Below are positions 1-9,351 of a DNA stretch of 64,000 nt, in pieces (positions within the stretch are counted from its first letter, which is position 1; each line of letters opens with the position of its first letter). Both the position numbers and the translations under genes were made by a program. This stretch comes from Tritrichomonas musculus (lineage: Eukaryota > Parabasalia > Tritrichomonadida > Tritrichomonadidae), in the NCBI GenBank assembly GCA_039105265.1, contig JAPFFF010000004.1, positions 2,356,001 to 2,420,000 on the forward strand, given 5' to 3'. The notes under the pieces were generated by a model. It had not been told where the DNA came from. It saw only the letters and a list, made by a program, of their open reading frames with translations, and did no database searches.

Positions 1-120
1 CTTAAACAAGGCCTTTTGCCATATCCTGAATTAATTATCTCAACAGCTAATTTTAACGAGTTTAGAATTGATCCAGAAAATGGAGTTCTGATTCTTGCTG
101 ATCTAAGTGAGCCAACATAA
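1..120 (+). CDS. 3' end of an unidentified protein (partial)
   Basis: Frame 1 is open from the first base to a TAA at 118-120, giving 39 residues that end ILADLSEPT. Composition is normal for coding sequence and richer in G+C than the following spacer. The gene begins outside the window. No domain is recognisable in so short a piece, so no function is proposed. The start and family cannot be judged from here. Confidence 0.6.
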   Translation, partial: LKQGLLPYPELIISTANFNEFRIDPENGVLILADLSEPT

Positions 121-416
121 GAGCCCTCTTTCAAAAAAAAGGCATTTTTTTTTGTTTGATATTGTTTGTTAATTATATAAAAGAAACTTTTTGATAGAAA
201 GGCATTTCAATTTTTTTTTTAATGATTTAGTTCGATATATTGATACTTAATACAATTATCAATGTAATAAATCAAGATTTGGCACTGATATTATGACAGA
301 TAGAAAACGGTTTGTATTTAATTCTCAATTATTTTTTCTTACAATTGAATGGAAATAAAATCTTATTCTTATTGAAAAACTTGGAAAATGAATTATTATT
401 CAATTGAAATATTGTA

Positions 417-797
417 ATGTCGAATACCGAATCACCTATAAAGGATGAACCGCCAAAAAAACAGACCACCTCCCGATATGCTCCTCGCGGTCAAGGAGCT
501 GAAGCAAAACGCGTTAATGCAAGATTGACAGGCTTTAAAATGAAACAAAGCACTGCTTACAAGTATCTTTGCAGAAAATTCAGTCCAAATGTTACACATA
601 CCGAATTAAAAAGTATTGCGACAATACTTTGTTTACGGACAGGATTGAAACTTGATCGTGATGCAACCCGTGATAATAGAGTTTTAATTAAGTGGTTTGA
701 TGAAAATTGGCCAATAGTTAAAAAAAATTTAGAATTTATAAAATTGCTTGATGATGATCAAAATATAATTAACGAATCCAGAAAAGAAAAATTATGA
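417..797 (+). CDS. Small basic protein of unknown function
   Basis: This is a 126-aa ORF. Residues 1-35 are polar and Pro/Lys-rich. They are followed by a compact, mostly helical-looking region (about 36-110) with the stretches ARLTGFKMKQSTAYKYL, IATILCLRTGLKLDRDA and LIKWFDENWPIV. There is no signal peptide or membrane segment. The charge and the Trp/Phe-rich helices would suit a nucleic-acid-binding or adaptor protein, but that is inference only. It lies 294 bp upstream of the Tfb5-like gene on the same strand. I do not recognise the family; the ORF itself looks real because its codon use and composition differ clearly from the flanking AT-rich DNA. Confidence 0.65.
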   Translation: MSNTESPIKDEPPKKQTTSRYAPRGQGAEAKRVNARLTGFKMKQSTAYKYLCRKFSPNVTHTELKSIATILCLRTGLKLDRDATRDNRVLIKWFDENWPIVKKNLEFIKLLDDDQNIINESRKEKL

Positions 798-1091
798 TTT
801 TATTTGTTTTTTTAAGGTTCTATAAATCGATATACGCATATTATTAATTTATTAGCAACTGTATTATTACTGCTTTTATACATTTCTTTTATTATTTGAT
901 TCTATTTTATCATAATATATATTTTTATTTGAAATTGAATAAGAGACAATGAATATAAGGCAATATTTATTTGCTACAAAAAGCAATTATAAATAACGGA
1001 TAACTCATTTAATTGCATTTTGTTATTACTTTCATAAACGTTCTACTTCTGACTTTCCAAAATTTTGGAGAACGTTTGACTATCATTATTA

Positions 1092-1313
1092 ATGACTGAA
1101 ATTGGTAAGAAAGGAGAACTTATAGTTTGTTCAGATGAAGCTATTCGCGAATACATACTTAACCTTAACGCAGAACAAGCCGAAACTCAAAAATTCATTA
1201 TTAAAGATCTTCCTCCAAAATCTCTTTTTGTAAAGAAGGGGTCTAGCCCAAAAATAAAAGAAGCAATCAATGAATTAATTAACAAAATAACATTTGAAAG
1301 TGAAAATCGTTAG
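1092..1313 (+). CDS. TFIIH subunit Tfb5/GTF2H5 (TTDA)-like
   Basis: The 73-aa protein matches the length and layout of Tfb5/GTF2H5 (about 70 aa). A first strand GELIVCSDEAI is followed by the LNLNAE helix, the core strand KFIIKDLPPKSLFVK, and a C-terminal helix ending in INELINKITF. Human GTF2H5 has the equivalent GVLIECD, KFIIQDID and HVFV segments. In the known family this small protein dimerises with the Tfb2/p52 subunit and stimulates the XPB ATPase in transcription initiation and nucleotide-excision repair in the nucleus. A TCATT motif at 1083-1087, just before the ATG, resembles the trichomonad initiator (Inr). Identification is from remembered family pattern, so it is strong but not proven. 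Confidence 0.85.
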   Translation: MTEIGKKGELIVCSDEAIREYILNLNAEQAETQKFIIKDLPPKSLFVKKGSSPKIKEAINELINKITFESENR

Positions 1314-1794
1314 AACTCATGCAAAACTAATAAGATAAATATTTTTATCGTGTTTTGCTTAAATTATTTACGAAAATTTGTTCTTTTAAAATAATTATAA
1401 TAAAGATATACTCATTATTCTGTTTTCTGAATATTTTATTTATAATTGCTTTACTAATATTTTAAACAATTTTTTTAAACTGTGACATATTTTTCTTAAC
1501 TTAATATATATAGATTTATATTGTAACTATTAAGGAATCAGTACATTTAATAATATAAGCACCAAATATTGAGCATTGATTAAATTCAAAATCAGAATAT
1601 GAAGGTAATTGATCCTTTTTGGTTTAAAAAAATATTTATTTCATTCGATTAATTATTATTTTGAGTTTTTGGTTAAATTTGAATCAAAAATTTTGTGAAA
1701 TATAATATATAATACAGTTAAGAATAAAAAGAAGTGATTTTATAAGAATATAATGTTTACTTTATATCTGCTTAATCGTTTTCTTTCTTTCTTT
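1314..1794. other. Convergent intergenic spacer, nothing recognised
   Basis: This is AT-rich sequence between the 3' ends of the Tfb5-like gene and the convergent methyltransferase gene. I see no RNA gene, repeat or open frame with coding character. A hydrophobic plus-strand ORF at its right edge (1753-1959) is the antisense of the acidic methyltransferase tail. Confidence 0.6.
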
Positions 1795-3744
1795 TTAATT
1801 TTCATCATCATCTTCTTTCTCGTTATTATCTTCTTTTACTCCATCATCTTCTTTTTCATCATTTTCATCTTTATCATCTTCTTTTTGAACTTCTTGTTCG
1901 ATTTTTTCAATTTCCTCTTTATCAGCAAGTTCTGGGTAGGCAAGAAGAAGGTTCTTTAATTCAACTGGGAGAAGATCTTTCCTCAAATATAATGTACATG
2001 ATGCTGCAAATGTCATTCCACCATATGCAAATGGTGTATCTGGTATGTAAAAGAGAGCTCCTGTAGAATCAACATCTTTCATTTGAAGAAAAGTTTCTTC
2101 ACTGAGATCAGTAAATTTGACACCTGTATGACCTGCTTGAAGGAGCAATTTTAATTCGCAAGGCTTAACCTTAAAGAGCCTTTTATGCGCGTATTTCATG
2201 ATAATTGGAACACTTTCAACTGCTGGATATGGATGAGGCGTTCCTTTTGAAAAGTTTCTCCATGTGAAGATCGGTGATCCACATGAAACAGTGTAAAATT
2301 TAGCAGATCCATGCTTGTTTATAAGCTCAGCGACCTTTCTTCCAATATACGAAATGTTATGGACAGTTTTTTCATCTCTAACAAAAAGTTGTTCATATGG
2401 AAACTTTTCATCTAATTCAAAAATAGATTTGATTGTTTCTAAAACTGTAGTATTACCTTGAGTCATGTTGATATATGGAGCTTCGCGGAGGGGTTGCTGT
2501 GGAGTTGATTGAACTCGAGATATCCTATCGAAATCTTTAATTTTATGAAGAAGAGTAACAAAGAAACCACCGCTATCATCATCTTGTGGGAAGAATCTCA
2601 TGCAACATGATAAGTTAGGTACTTGAGGCTGACAAAACATTGTTGAATTATTTTTCTCTTTCTTTTCAGCTGGGACGTCTTCGATCTTTTCGTAAACATC
2701 ACCAAGCTGGTTGTTGGTTACATCATAAACGCGCCACTCGGTCATTCCTTTATGTCGTTTTAATTCTGGGAATTTATCTGAGCAATCTACAATTTCAACA
2801 GCTCCATTTGTTTCAAGAAGAACAGAATTAACAACAGCTTCATTTTCAATTGGGTTCATTGAACATGTGGAATAAACACAGTAACCACCAGCTTTTGTTA
2901 ATTCAAGGCCACGCTTCAAAATTGCTCTTTGAGTACCATGCAAATCAGCGCCTCTTTTGGGTGTCCAATTTTTTCCTGCTGCTGGATTCTTACGCAAAGT
3001 TCCATCTCCTGTACATAAAACATCACATAATACTTTATCAAACTGGAAATCTTCTGATACAAAGAATTGAGCTTTCTGACTTGTAACGAGAACATTTTGT
3101 GTACCAATTTTCTGAAGATTATGAACCAAATTACGGCAACGAGGAATATCGATATCATTAGCAAAAACAAGCCCTTCTTCTGGGTCTAGACATTCAACAA
3201 TTTGCGCTGTTTTTGATCCTGGAGCTGCACACATATCTAATACTGCATCATGAGGTTGGACATCTAAGAAATATGTAGGGATCATTGAAACAAACTCCTG
3301 TCTATGAGATCTACCAAGATCTGTTTGTAAGTTTATCCAATCACGGAATGGACGAAATCTGGGATCTCGTCTTAAAAGGGCTTTATCAAGCGAAATCTTA
3401 AAAATACGACCATTTTTAATTGGGAAATATTTGTATTCAACAATATCTACGTTTTCATTTTTTATTTTTTCAAAGAATTCATTCATTTCCTTTTCGATAT
3501 CACTATATTGGGGGAAATTGGTAGAAAGTCTGAAAACCATAGGAAGAGTAGTGCGATATACATCAAGCATTTTTTGGAATTCTTCTTCTGTTAGCGTATT
3601 TGGTGTTAATATCGATCTGTAATAATTGACGAATGTATCATTGAAATCACCAACTTCTATTGACTGACCTCTCTGGCGAGGAGCTTTTTCACCATCATTA
3701 TCTGAAGCGCCTTTCTTTTGCTTTCGCTGCTTATTCTTTCCCAT
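1795..3744 (-). CDS. NSUN2/Trm4-type RNA cytosine-5 methyltransferase
   Basis: The 649-aa protein has the full RsmB/Nop2/Sun methyltransferase layout. There is a basic N-terminus (to about 30), the SAM-binding motif I DMCAAPGSKTAQ near residue 170, and motif IV DVLCTGDGTLRKNP with one of the two conserved cysteines. Motif VI is YSTCSMNPIENEAVV, carrying the catalytic cysteine. The GDGT(L/M)RKN sequence after motif IV is characteristic of the NSUN2/Trm4 branch, which methylates tRNA C34/48/49/50. Motif IV has Leu where most members have Pro (DVPC). The C-terminus is a Glu/Asp/Lys-rich tail of about 50 residues that looks disordered. Its start is 108 bp from the divergent nucleoporin gene, so the two may share a promoter region. 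Confidence 0.93.
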   Translation of the reverse strand: MGKNKQRKQKKGASDNDGEKAPRQRGQSIEVGDFNDTFVNYYRSILTPNTLTEEEFQKMLDVYRTTLPMVFRLSTNFPQYSDIEKEMNEFFEKIKNENVDIVEYKYFPIKNGRIFKISLDKALLRRDPRFRPFRDWINLQTDLGRSHRQEFVSMIPTYFLDVQPHDAVLDMCAAPGSKTAQIVECLDPEEGLVFANDIDIPRCRNLVHNLQKIGTQNVLVTSQKAQFFVSEDFQFDKVLCDVLCTGDGTLRKNPAAGKNWTPKRGADLHGTQRAILKRGLELTKAGGYCVYSTCSMNPIENEAVVNSVLLETNGAVEIVDCSDKFPELKRHKGMTEWRVYDVTNNQLGDVYEKIEDVPAEKKEKNNSTMFCQPQVPNLSCCMRFFPQDDDSGGFFVTLLHKIKDFDRISRVQSTPQQPLREAPYINMTQGNTTVLETIKSIFELDEKFPYEQLFVRDEKTVHNISYIGRKVAELINKHGSAKFYTVSCGSPIFTWRNFSKGTPHPYPAVESVPIIMKYAHKRLFKVKPCELKLLLQAGHTGVKFTDLSEETFLQMKDVDSTGALFYIPDTPFAYGGMTFAASCTLYLRKDLLPVELKNLLLAYPELADKEEIEKIEQEVQKEDDKDENDEKEDDGVKEDNNEKEDDDEN

Positions 3745-3852
3745 TCGTAAAAATCTTTATTTATAGCCAATTATAAATAGAAAATAATATTGACCTTGTT
3801 AATCAAATTTTGAATACAAAATGATCGATTTTTTAAAAGAATTATATTTTGG

Positions 3853-5985
3853 ATGCAATTGGATTTACGTTTAGATGATATATTAAATAGATCTCTTCGT
3901 CTTGAGTCACCAATGAATTTTCGTATTCCTCTAGATTTGGAAAATATTAAGCAGTTATCTAGTAAAATATTACCGAGTCTTAAAACCGACGAATCTGGCT
4001 TGACTCTACTCGCAAAAGAAAGTAGATCTATAGATATTGATATTTTGAAAAAATCTTTCGATGATTTGTCAAAAGTCAATCTTTCAAAAATGATACAGAA
4101 CGAAAAATTAACATTTTCTGAAGAATGCGCAGAAGCTATGAAAACTTCAACTGCTGAATCAGTTGAAAAATCTTCAAAGAAAGATGATATTTCGTCAGAC
4201 TATTTTATTTTTTCAAATTTAGCTCGACAAATGAAAGAAAAAGAAACACTTCTTCACAGACTCATTTGTCATGCTGAGCCAGCAGCAATTTCGCGATTTG
4301 GAACTATCCAATCTGAAGACGAACAAATGGAATTAAGCTCGTTATCTGGTTTTTACAATTATAATTTATTTTCAACTGATTTTGTTCATTTAATTGACAG
4401 AACTATTCGCAATGAATTATCTCAAGAAGTCAGAAACGCACTTGCTGATACCTATTCGATTATTGGTTGTATATCACAAGAAAAGTCACCACTCCTTGGA
4501 TCTCTTCGCTATTTAACGCAATTATTCCGCAGGATAATTACAAATGAAGTTAATAAAAACAGAATAAATGGCAATAGAGGTGGCGCAATCGGACTTATAC
4601 CAACAATAAAAGCATATGTAATACTTAAAAATTACCCATTTGGTTATTCACCATGGGCAGTTTTGTACTTTTCTCTTTTATGCGGTGTTCAAAGAGAATT
4701 GCTTGATTTTCTTGATACAAATAGTGAAATATTCTCTGATTGCATTAAACCAGCTTTAGAAAATTATTTTCAACATTTGCCATTACCAAAATCTATTGCG
4801 AATTCTCTAGAAGCATATCATGATCGAGACATTACAATGAAGAAAATTGATCCATTCAAGACAATAGTTTTAGCAATATTAACAAGAAAACATAATATCC
4901 CAGATTCAGAGCAAATAATTGAATCTACAGAAGAGTGGCTATGGATTCGTCTTCAATTTATTCATGTAGACAGTTTAAACGGACAATCATCTGCCGATTT
5001 AAGTGAATTAGCTGAAGAACTCAAAGATTTTGATCCTAAAGATCGCCCAAGTCCATTTCTTCGTGGTCAAGTTTACTTATTAACTAATTTATATCAAAAG
5101 GCAGCTGAATGGTTTTTATCCTGTGAAAATTATGTCAATCATTGCCTTCACATAGTTATATCGATGAATATGGCCAATCTCATTGATGATCATATATTAG
5201 TTAGACCACTTCTTATTTATGCTAAAGACATCTTTCGAGCAGATCCAACCGCAGCCATCCGTTATTTATCTCTTCTTCACGAGCGGGAGCTTCGAATAGA
5301 TACAATTGCCACTTTTGTAGTTGAGACCAAAAAAGGTGAAAAAATATTTTATTCACAAAATGATTCGATACCAGTTATTTCTAGCGTTCTTCCACCTGAT
5401 GAACAACATGAAATCATCCAAAAAGCAGCTCATCTAGCCGAATATCGAGACATGCACAGCAAAGCTGCAAATATATATAGTTTGATTGGTCAATTTGATG
5501 AAGTAATTGATCTTGAATGTATACAATTACGTAAATATATTGAAGGATTTCTTGATGATAACGTATATAACGAGTGTCAAAGAATATATGAACAAATTCT
5601 ATCTAATAATAGTCCAGAATCAAATGATAAATTCCAAATATTTCGAGTACTCCTTCAATTTGCGTTGGCATCTCATCATGCTCGCGCTAATGAATACAGA
5701 GAAGCTACAGATTTGATCGAAAAGGCTGACTTTTTGCCAACTACTAATGAGCAGGTTCAACCGTTTAGAATTATGTTAATGGCAAGCTCAGAATTGAGAA
5801 AGGCGTTGCCAACAATGATTATTATTGCAATTAAGTCTTATGCTGAACTTTATGGGAATGCTAAAAATGAGAAAAAAGAATACGATAAGAAGAAGGCTGA
5901 TGCTATCCTGGAATTAACAAGCGATATCGACATTCCAAATTATGCACAGAAGGAATTACTTGATTATTCGCTCAGATTCCAATAA
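3853..5985 (+). CDS. Nup93/Nic96-like nuclear pore scaffold protein
   Basis: This 710-aa protein is almost wholly alpha-helical, with no membrane segment. Residues 55-75 (LLAKESRSIDIDILKKSF) resemble the Nup93/Nic96 segment that precedes the helical solenoid. The mid region has ISQEKSPLLGSLRYLTQLFR and KNYPFGYSPWAVLYFSLLCG, and the last third has HLAEYRDMHSKAANIYSLIG followed by a helical repeat, all in the order expected for the family. Nup93/Nic96 is a scaffold of the inner ring of the nuclear pore and anchors the Nup62 complex. It is somewhat shorter than yeast Nic96 (about 840 aa), mostly at the N-terminus. The alternative is another helical-solenoid scaffold; I favour Nup93. Confidence 0.72.
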   Translation: MQLDLRLDDILNRSLRLESPMNFRIPLDLENIKQLSSKILPSLKTDESGLTLLAKESRSIDIDILKKSFDDLSKVNLSKMIQNEKLTFSEECAEAMKTSTAESVEKSSKKDDISSDYFIFSNLARQMKEKETLLHRLICHAEPAAISRFGTIQSEDEQMELSSLSGFYNYNLFSTDFVHLIDRTIRNELSQEVRNALADTYSIIGCISQEKSPLLGSLRYLTQLFRRIITNEVNKNRINGNRGGAIGLIPTIKAYVILKNYPFGYSPWAVLYFSLLCGVQRELLDFLDTNSEIFSDCIKPALENYFQHLPLPKSIANSLEAYHDRDITMKKIDPFKTIVLAILTRKHNIPDSEQIIESTEEWLWIRLQFIHVDSLNGQSSADLSELAEELKDFDPKDRPSPFLRGQVYLLTNLYQKAAEWFLSCENYVNHCLHIVISMNMANLIDDHILVRPLLIYAKDIFRADPTAAIRYLSLLHERELRIDTIATFVVETKKGEKIFYSQNDSIPVISSVLPPDEQHEIIQKAAHLAEYRDMHSKAANIYSLIGQFDEVIDLECIQLRKYIEGFLDDNVYNECQRIYEQILSNNSPESNDKFQIFRVLLQFALASHHARANEYREATDLIEKADFLPTTNEQVQPFRIMLMASSELRKALPTMIIIAIKSYAELYGNAKNEKKEYDKKKADAILELTSDIDIPNYAQKELLDYSLRFQ

Positions 5986-6146
5986 TATTTATATGATTAT
6001 ATATAAACTATATAAAATATTTCATTATTCATTGATTTTAGAAAATTGAATGATACGTTCAAATTTTCAATTTTTATTCAATTCCTAATATAGAAATCGA
6101 TATAAAAACGTTATTTTCTAGATTTAAAAAGTCTCCTAAGATTTAT

Positions 6147-7877
6147 ATGGACAACTCTTCTATTTCTCCTCCAACTTTTCCAGATTTTCCAAAAGAGGAA
6201 AATCACCAAGAAACATCAAACGATGATGGAATAATAGAAACTGAAGAAAGTGAAGCCGATATTAATAATTTGAACAATTCAACAATTGAGAATGAACTTT
6301 CATCAACACCATTATCAGAAGTAGCAGCAACGGTTGATAACTCGAATAGAAATTCTCAAATTGCAAAAAAACGTATTCTCAAACCTAATGTTATAAATTC
6401 ACAGTCAAAATCTTCTCTTGCTGCTCCCATCTCAATACAGAAAGTGACGTCAAAGAAAAAACGCACAGCGTCATCTCTTTCTACTACATCATCAACATCA
6501 GTTTTAAGTGGGCCTTTTCGAATTCCTAACGACAATGAAATCTTTGCAATCAGAGATCAGCAACGAAAAGAAAAATTAGAATATCAAGAATCTCTAAAGG
6601 GCACTAAGTGCTATCTAAGAGGACTAGATCTACTTAGTGATGGAACATCATCAAGTTTAAGCTCAACAAGAAGATCTAATTTTAGATATATGACCCAGCT
6701 CCCGCCACCCAAAGTTTCAGCAGAGAATGAAGCTCTAGCACAACTAATTTTATCACCAGATTCAAATCAATCACAAGAAGGGTTACGCGATTTTATTGAT
6801 CAAAAACGAGAAATCTTCCTTGCTCAATTATCAATTGAAACAAAACGAGAAGAATTGCAGCGATTAGAACGCCTGGAACGTGAAGAAGAAGAAAATTTGC
6901 AAAAAAGAGAAGCTGAAATCAATCTTTTCAAAGATCAATTTCGATCATTTCTTGAGGCAGATGGAAAATTAACGATGGACAAAAGACGTGAAGCTGAACA
7001 AAAATCTAAGCAACGTCTTGAAGTCTCACTCAGGATCAAACAAATATCAACAGAAATTTCATCTCTACGAAATGAGATAGCGCATTATGAAGAGAAATAC
7101 AAAGAATGTGAAGGATATAAAGACTTTCTCGAGAGCCTGACACCTTCTGAATGGAGAGAAGCTCATCCGTTTCCTGAACTTTATTTTACAAAGCCAGAAC
7201 AACTCATTGAAATACTTGAACATTTAGAAAATCAAAATATGTTTCTCATCCGACATTGCCAAGATGCTGAAGAAGCTGTCGAAAGAATCAAGTCAAAATT
7301 TAACGAATTGCTTGAAGAAAGGGATCGAGAGTTATTAATAATGACTGAAAAGAAAGAAATGCAAGACAAACGAATAGAAGAAATGAAAGAGCGAAATGAA
7401 CAATACAAATATGAAGGAGAATTTCACCATATTAACGAATTACCACCATCTGAATTAAAATATCTAATTTCATCAATAACAGATTTTCATAATAAGCTTG
7501 GATTCGATGAAGCTGCAACAGGAGATACCTCAACAATGCTTAAAAGAATCGAGGTTAAAATGGAAGAGCTCAATAGAAGCTTGGCAAAGATTGATCAGAG
7601 AGTTGTCAGAGACATGGCACAAGACAAGGCAAGAAAAAGAAGAGATCTTGAAAGACTAGAGAAAGCCGCAAAGAAGCAGAAAGAACAAGAAGAAAAAACA
7701 CTAAAGGCTCTTCAATTAGCCAAAATGCCACAAATGAAGAAAACAGGAAGACCTTTGATGCCTAAAAGCTTACCAATTCAAGTTGAAAGCAGAGAAAAAA
7801 GAGAAGAAAAGATGAGAATTGAACAGGCACGAAAAGAAGCTGATCACAATCTTTTATTTGGTCCAATTTGGGATTAG
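6147..7877 (+). CDS. CFAP100/CCDC37 (MIA1)-like axonemal coiled-coil protein
   Basis: The 576-aa protein has a Ser/Thr/Asn-rich disordered N-terminus (about 1-130), then a long coiled coil. The section at about 215-340 fits DUF4200: REIFLAQLSIETKREEL at its start, FRSFLEADGKL in the middle and GYKDFLESLTPSEW at its end. That last motif is the feature I associate with CFAP100/CCDC37. The C-terminus is a charged coiled coil. In Chlamydomonas this protein (MIA1) works with MIA2/CFAP73 to regulate the I1/f inner dynein arm. Trichomonads have motile flagella, so the role is plausible. No other flagellar gene is adjacent. CFAP73/CCDC42 are the nearest alternatives because they share DUF4200. Confidence 0.78.
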   Translation: MDNSSISPPTFPDFPKEENHQETSNDDGIIETEESEADINNLNNSTIENELSSTPLSEVAATVDNSNRNSQIAKKRILKPNVINSQSKSSLAAPISIQKVTSKKKRTASSLSTTSSTSVLSGPFRIPNDNEIFAIRDQQRKEKLEYQESLKGTKCYLRGLDLLSDGTSSSLSSTRRSNFRYMTQLPPPKVSAENEALAQLILSPDSNQSQEGLRDFIDQKREIFLAQLSIETKREELQRLERLEREEEENLQKREAEINLFKDQFRSFLEADGKLTMDKRREAEQKSKQRLEVSLRIKQISTEISSLRNEIAHYEEKYKECEGYKDFLESLTPSEWREAHPFPELYFTKPEQLIEILEHLENQNMFLIRHCQDAEEAVERIKSKFNELLEERDRELLIMTEKKEMQDKRIEEMKERNEQYKYEGEFHHINELPPSELKYLISSITDFHNKLGFDEAATGDTSTMLKRIEVKMEELNRSLAKIDQRVVRDMAQDKARKRRDLERLEKAAKKQKEQEEKTLKALQLAKMPQMKKTGRPLMPKSLPIQVESREKREEKMRIEQARKEADHNLLFGPIWD

Positions 7878-8156
7878 TTTCATCATATTTTACTTTTAAA
7901 TGCATTTGTTTGTTTTATAAATATATATTTTTGCACAAACAATCATAGTTTATATTATTATTAAAGATAATCTTTCATATTCTCAGACTTTGCTGCAATT
8001 CTTATGATTCAATAAAATTAGCTTTTATGTACATACGGTATTTAATATAAAATTACATTTAAAATACTTCAATATAATGAGTTATTCTTAATTTATTTTT
8101 CTTTTTTATTTTTTAAATGCTTTGAAAAAAGTCATTTTGAAAAAATACTTATTTTT

Positions 8157-8615
8157 ATGAATATTGAAATACAATCAGCAGAAATTCGAACTAATATAAC
8201 ACATGCATTTACATTTAACCATCAAGTTGTAGAATATTTTGTTGGTTTTTCAAAATTTTCTATTAAATATTAATCACAAGATCATCATATTAAAGAGATA
8301 TCAATTAATTTGACAAATATATCACATAAAAGGAATGAAATCATGGTAAAACCAAGATTGAAAATAAATGACACTTCGAATCATGAAGAATCTGGAGAAT
8401 CAAAGATCACTGTTGTTGTTATTGCTGCAATAGGTTCCGGTAATGGTAACATTCACTTAGTTAACCATGCAATTCCCTGCATGAATTACTTCACTCCTTT
8501 ATTTAATGTCAATTTTATAAAATCATCTCTATCATACTGCTTTGCCAGGTATCCGGCAGCTGACCATCATTTAGAGAAGTATTTATCTAACTATAAAGCT
8601 GAGCTTGTTAAATGA
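8157..8615 (+). pseudogene. Small DHH-motif protein gene interrupted by one in-frame stop
   Basis: A single reading frame runs from an ATG at 8157 to a TGA at 8613-8615, with one TAA at 8271-8273. The first 38 codons (ending FVGFSKFSIKY) and the following 113 codons clearly belong together: the stop is followed directly by SQDHHIKEISINL, then PRLKINDTSN and ITVVVIAAIGSG. The strand-rich pattern with a DHH after an aromatic strand, then a VVVIA strand, resembles small beta-sandwich proteins I have seen with a 'GF..Y.N.DHH' core, but I cannot name a family. G+C is higher than in the flanks, as in genes. It is either a recent pseudogene, a stop readthrough, or a sequencing error. There is no signal peptide. 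Confidence 0.6.
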
Positions 8616-9351
8616 CAATGCTAAAAAAAAAAGACAATTTGAGATTGAAATCGTTTTTAAATGACAATGCTAAAAACAGTTTCAACATCCCACACAACAA
8701 AGTATCTGGTTTTGTTATTGAAATAAATAATAAGGAACTTCACTTTTACTAATTTCAAAGAAAAATAAAAATTTGAATTATTATTAAACGCGAATGGTTT
8801 GTACCAATATAATAATTTTTTTTAACCTTTTTTATGTATTTATTACACACTACTTTATCACATGGAAGCACTTTATCCAATTTTTTTCATTGCACTAATA
8901 GTTTTTTAAAAAGCACATAAACTTACCTATATTGCTATATATTAATGAACATTGGATTAATCAATATATATTTTTGAATTCTAAAATGTGAAATAAGATT
9001 AAAACCAGATTTTTAGTAAAAAATTTAAAAAATCAGATTTTATTTTATGAAGTTTTGTTTTATTCTGCTAAAATTTTGATATTCATATAGTTTTAAGATG
9101 CTGTCTCAAATAAACGTAATTTTATAAAAATGATATCTAATTTGACAGATTTCAGATTTTCCTTTAATTACTTTTATTTTAGATTTATTTTTAACCAAGA
9201 TTATACTGATTTGTCATTAATTTGTTCAATCAAATCGAATCAATGAAATAAGGGCAGTAATTCAAAATCATTGAAATACATTGAAAGAAATACTATTGAC
9301 AGAAAAAAATTTGAATGAAAATAAAAAATTTATATTTGTGTGAAAAAAAAA
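8616..9351. other. AT-rich spacer with a short direct repeat
   Basis: About 740 bp without a convincing gene. A direct repeat of the sequence TTAAATGACAATGCTAAAAA occurs at about 8608-8627 and 8657-8676; the first copy overlaps the stop codon of the preceding frame. The rest is low-complexity AT sequence with A and T runs. Confidence 0.6.

Noticed and set aside
1753-1959. Hydrophobic plus-strand ORF
   Set aside because: It is the antisense of the Glu/Asp/Lys-rich tail of the methyltransferase; GAA/GAT codons read as TTC/ATC on the other strand.
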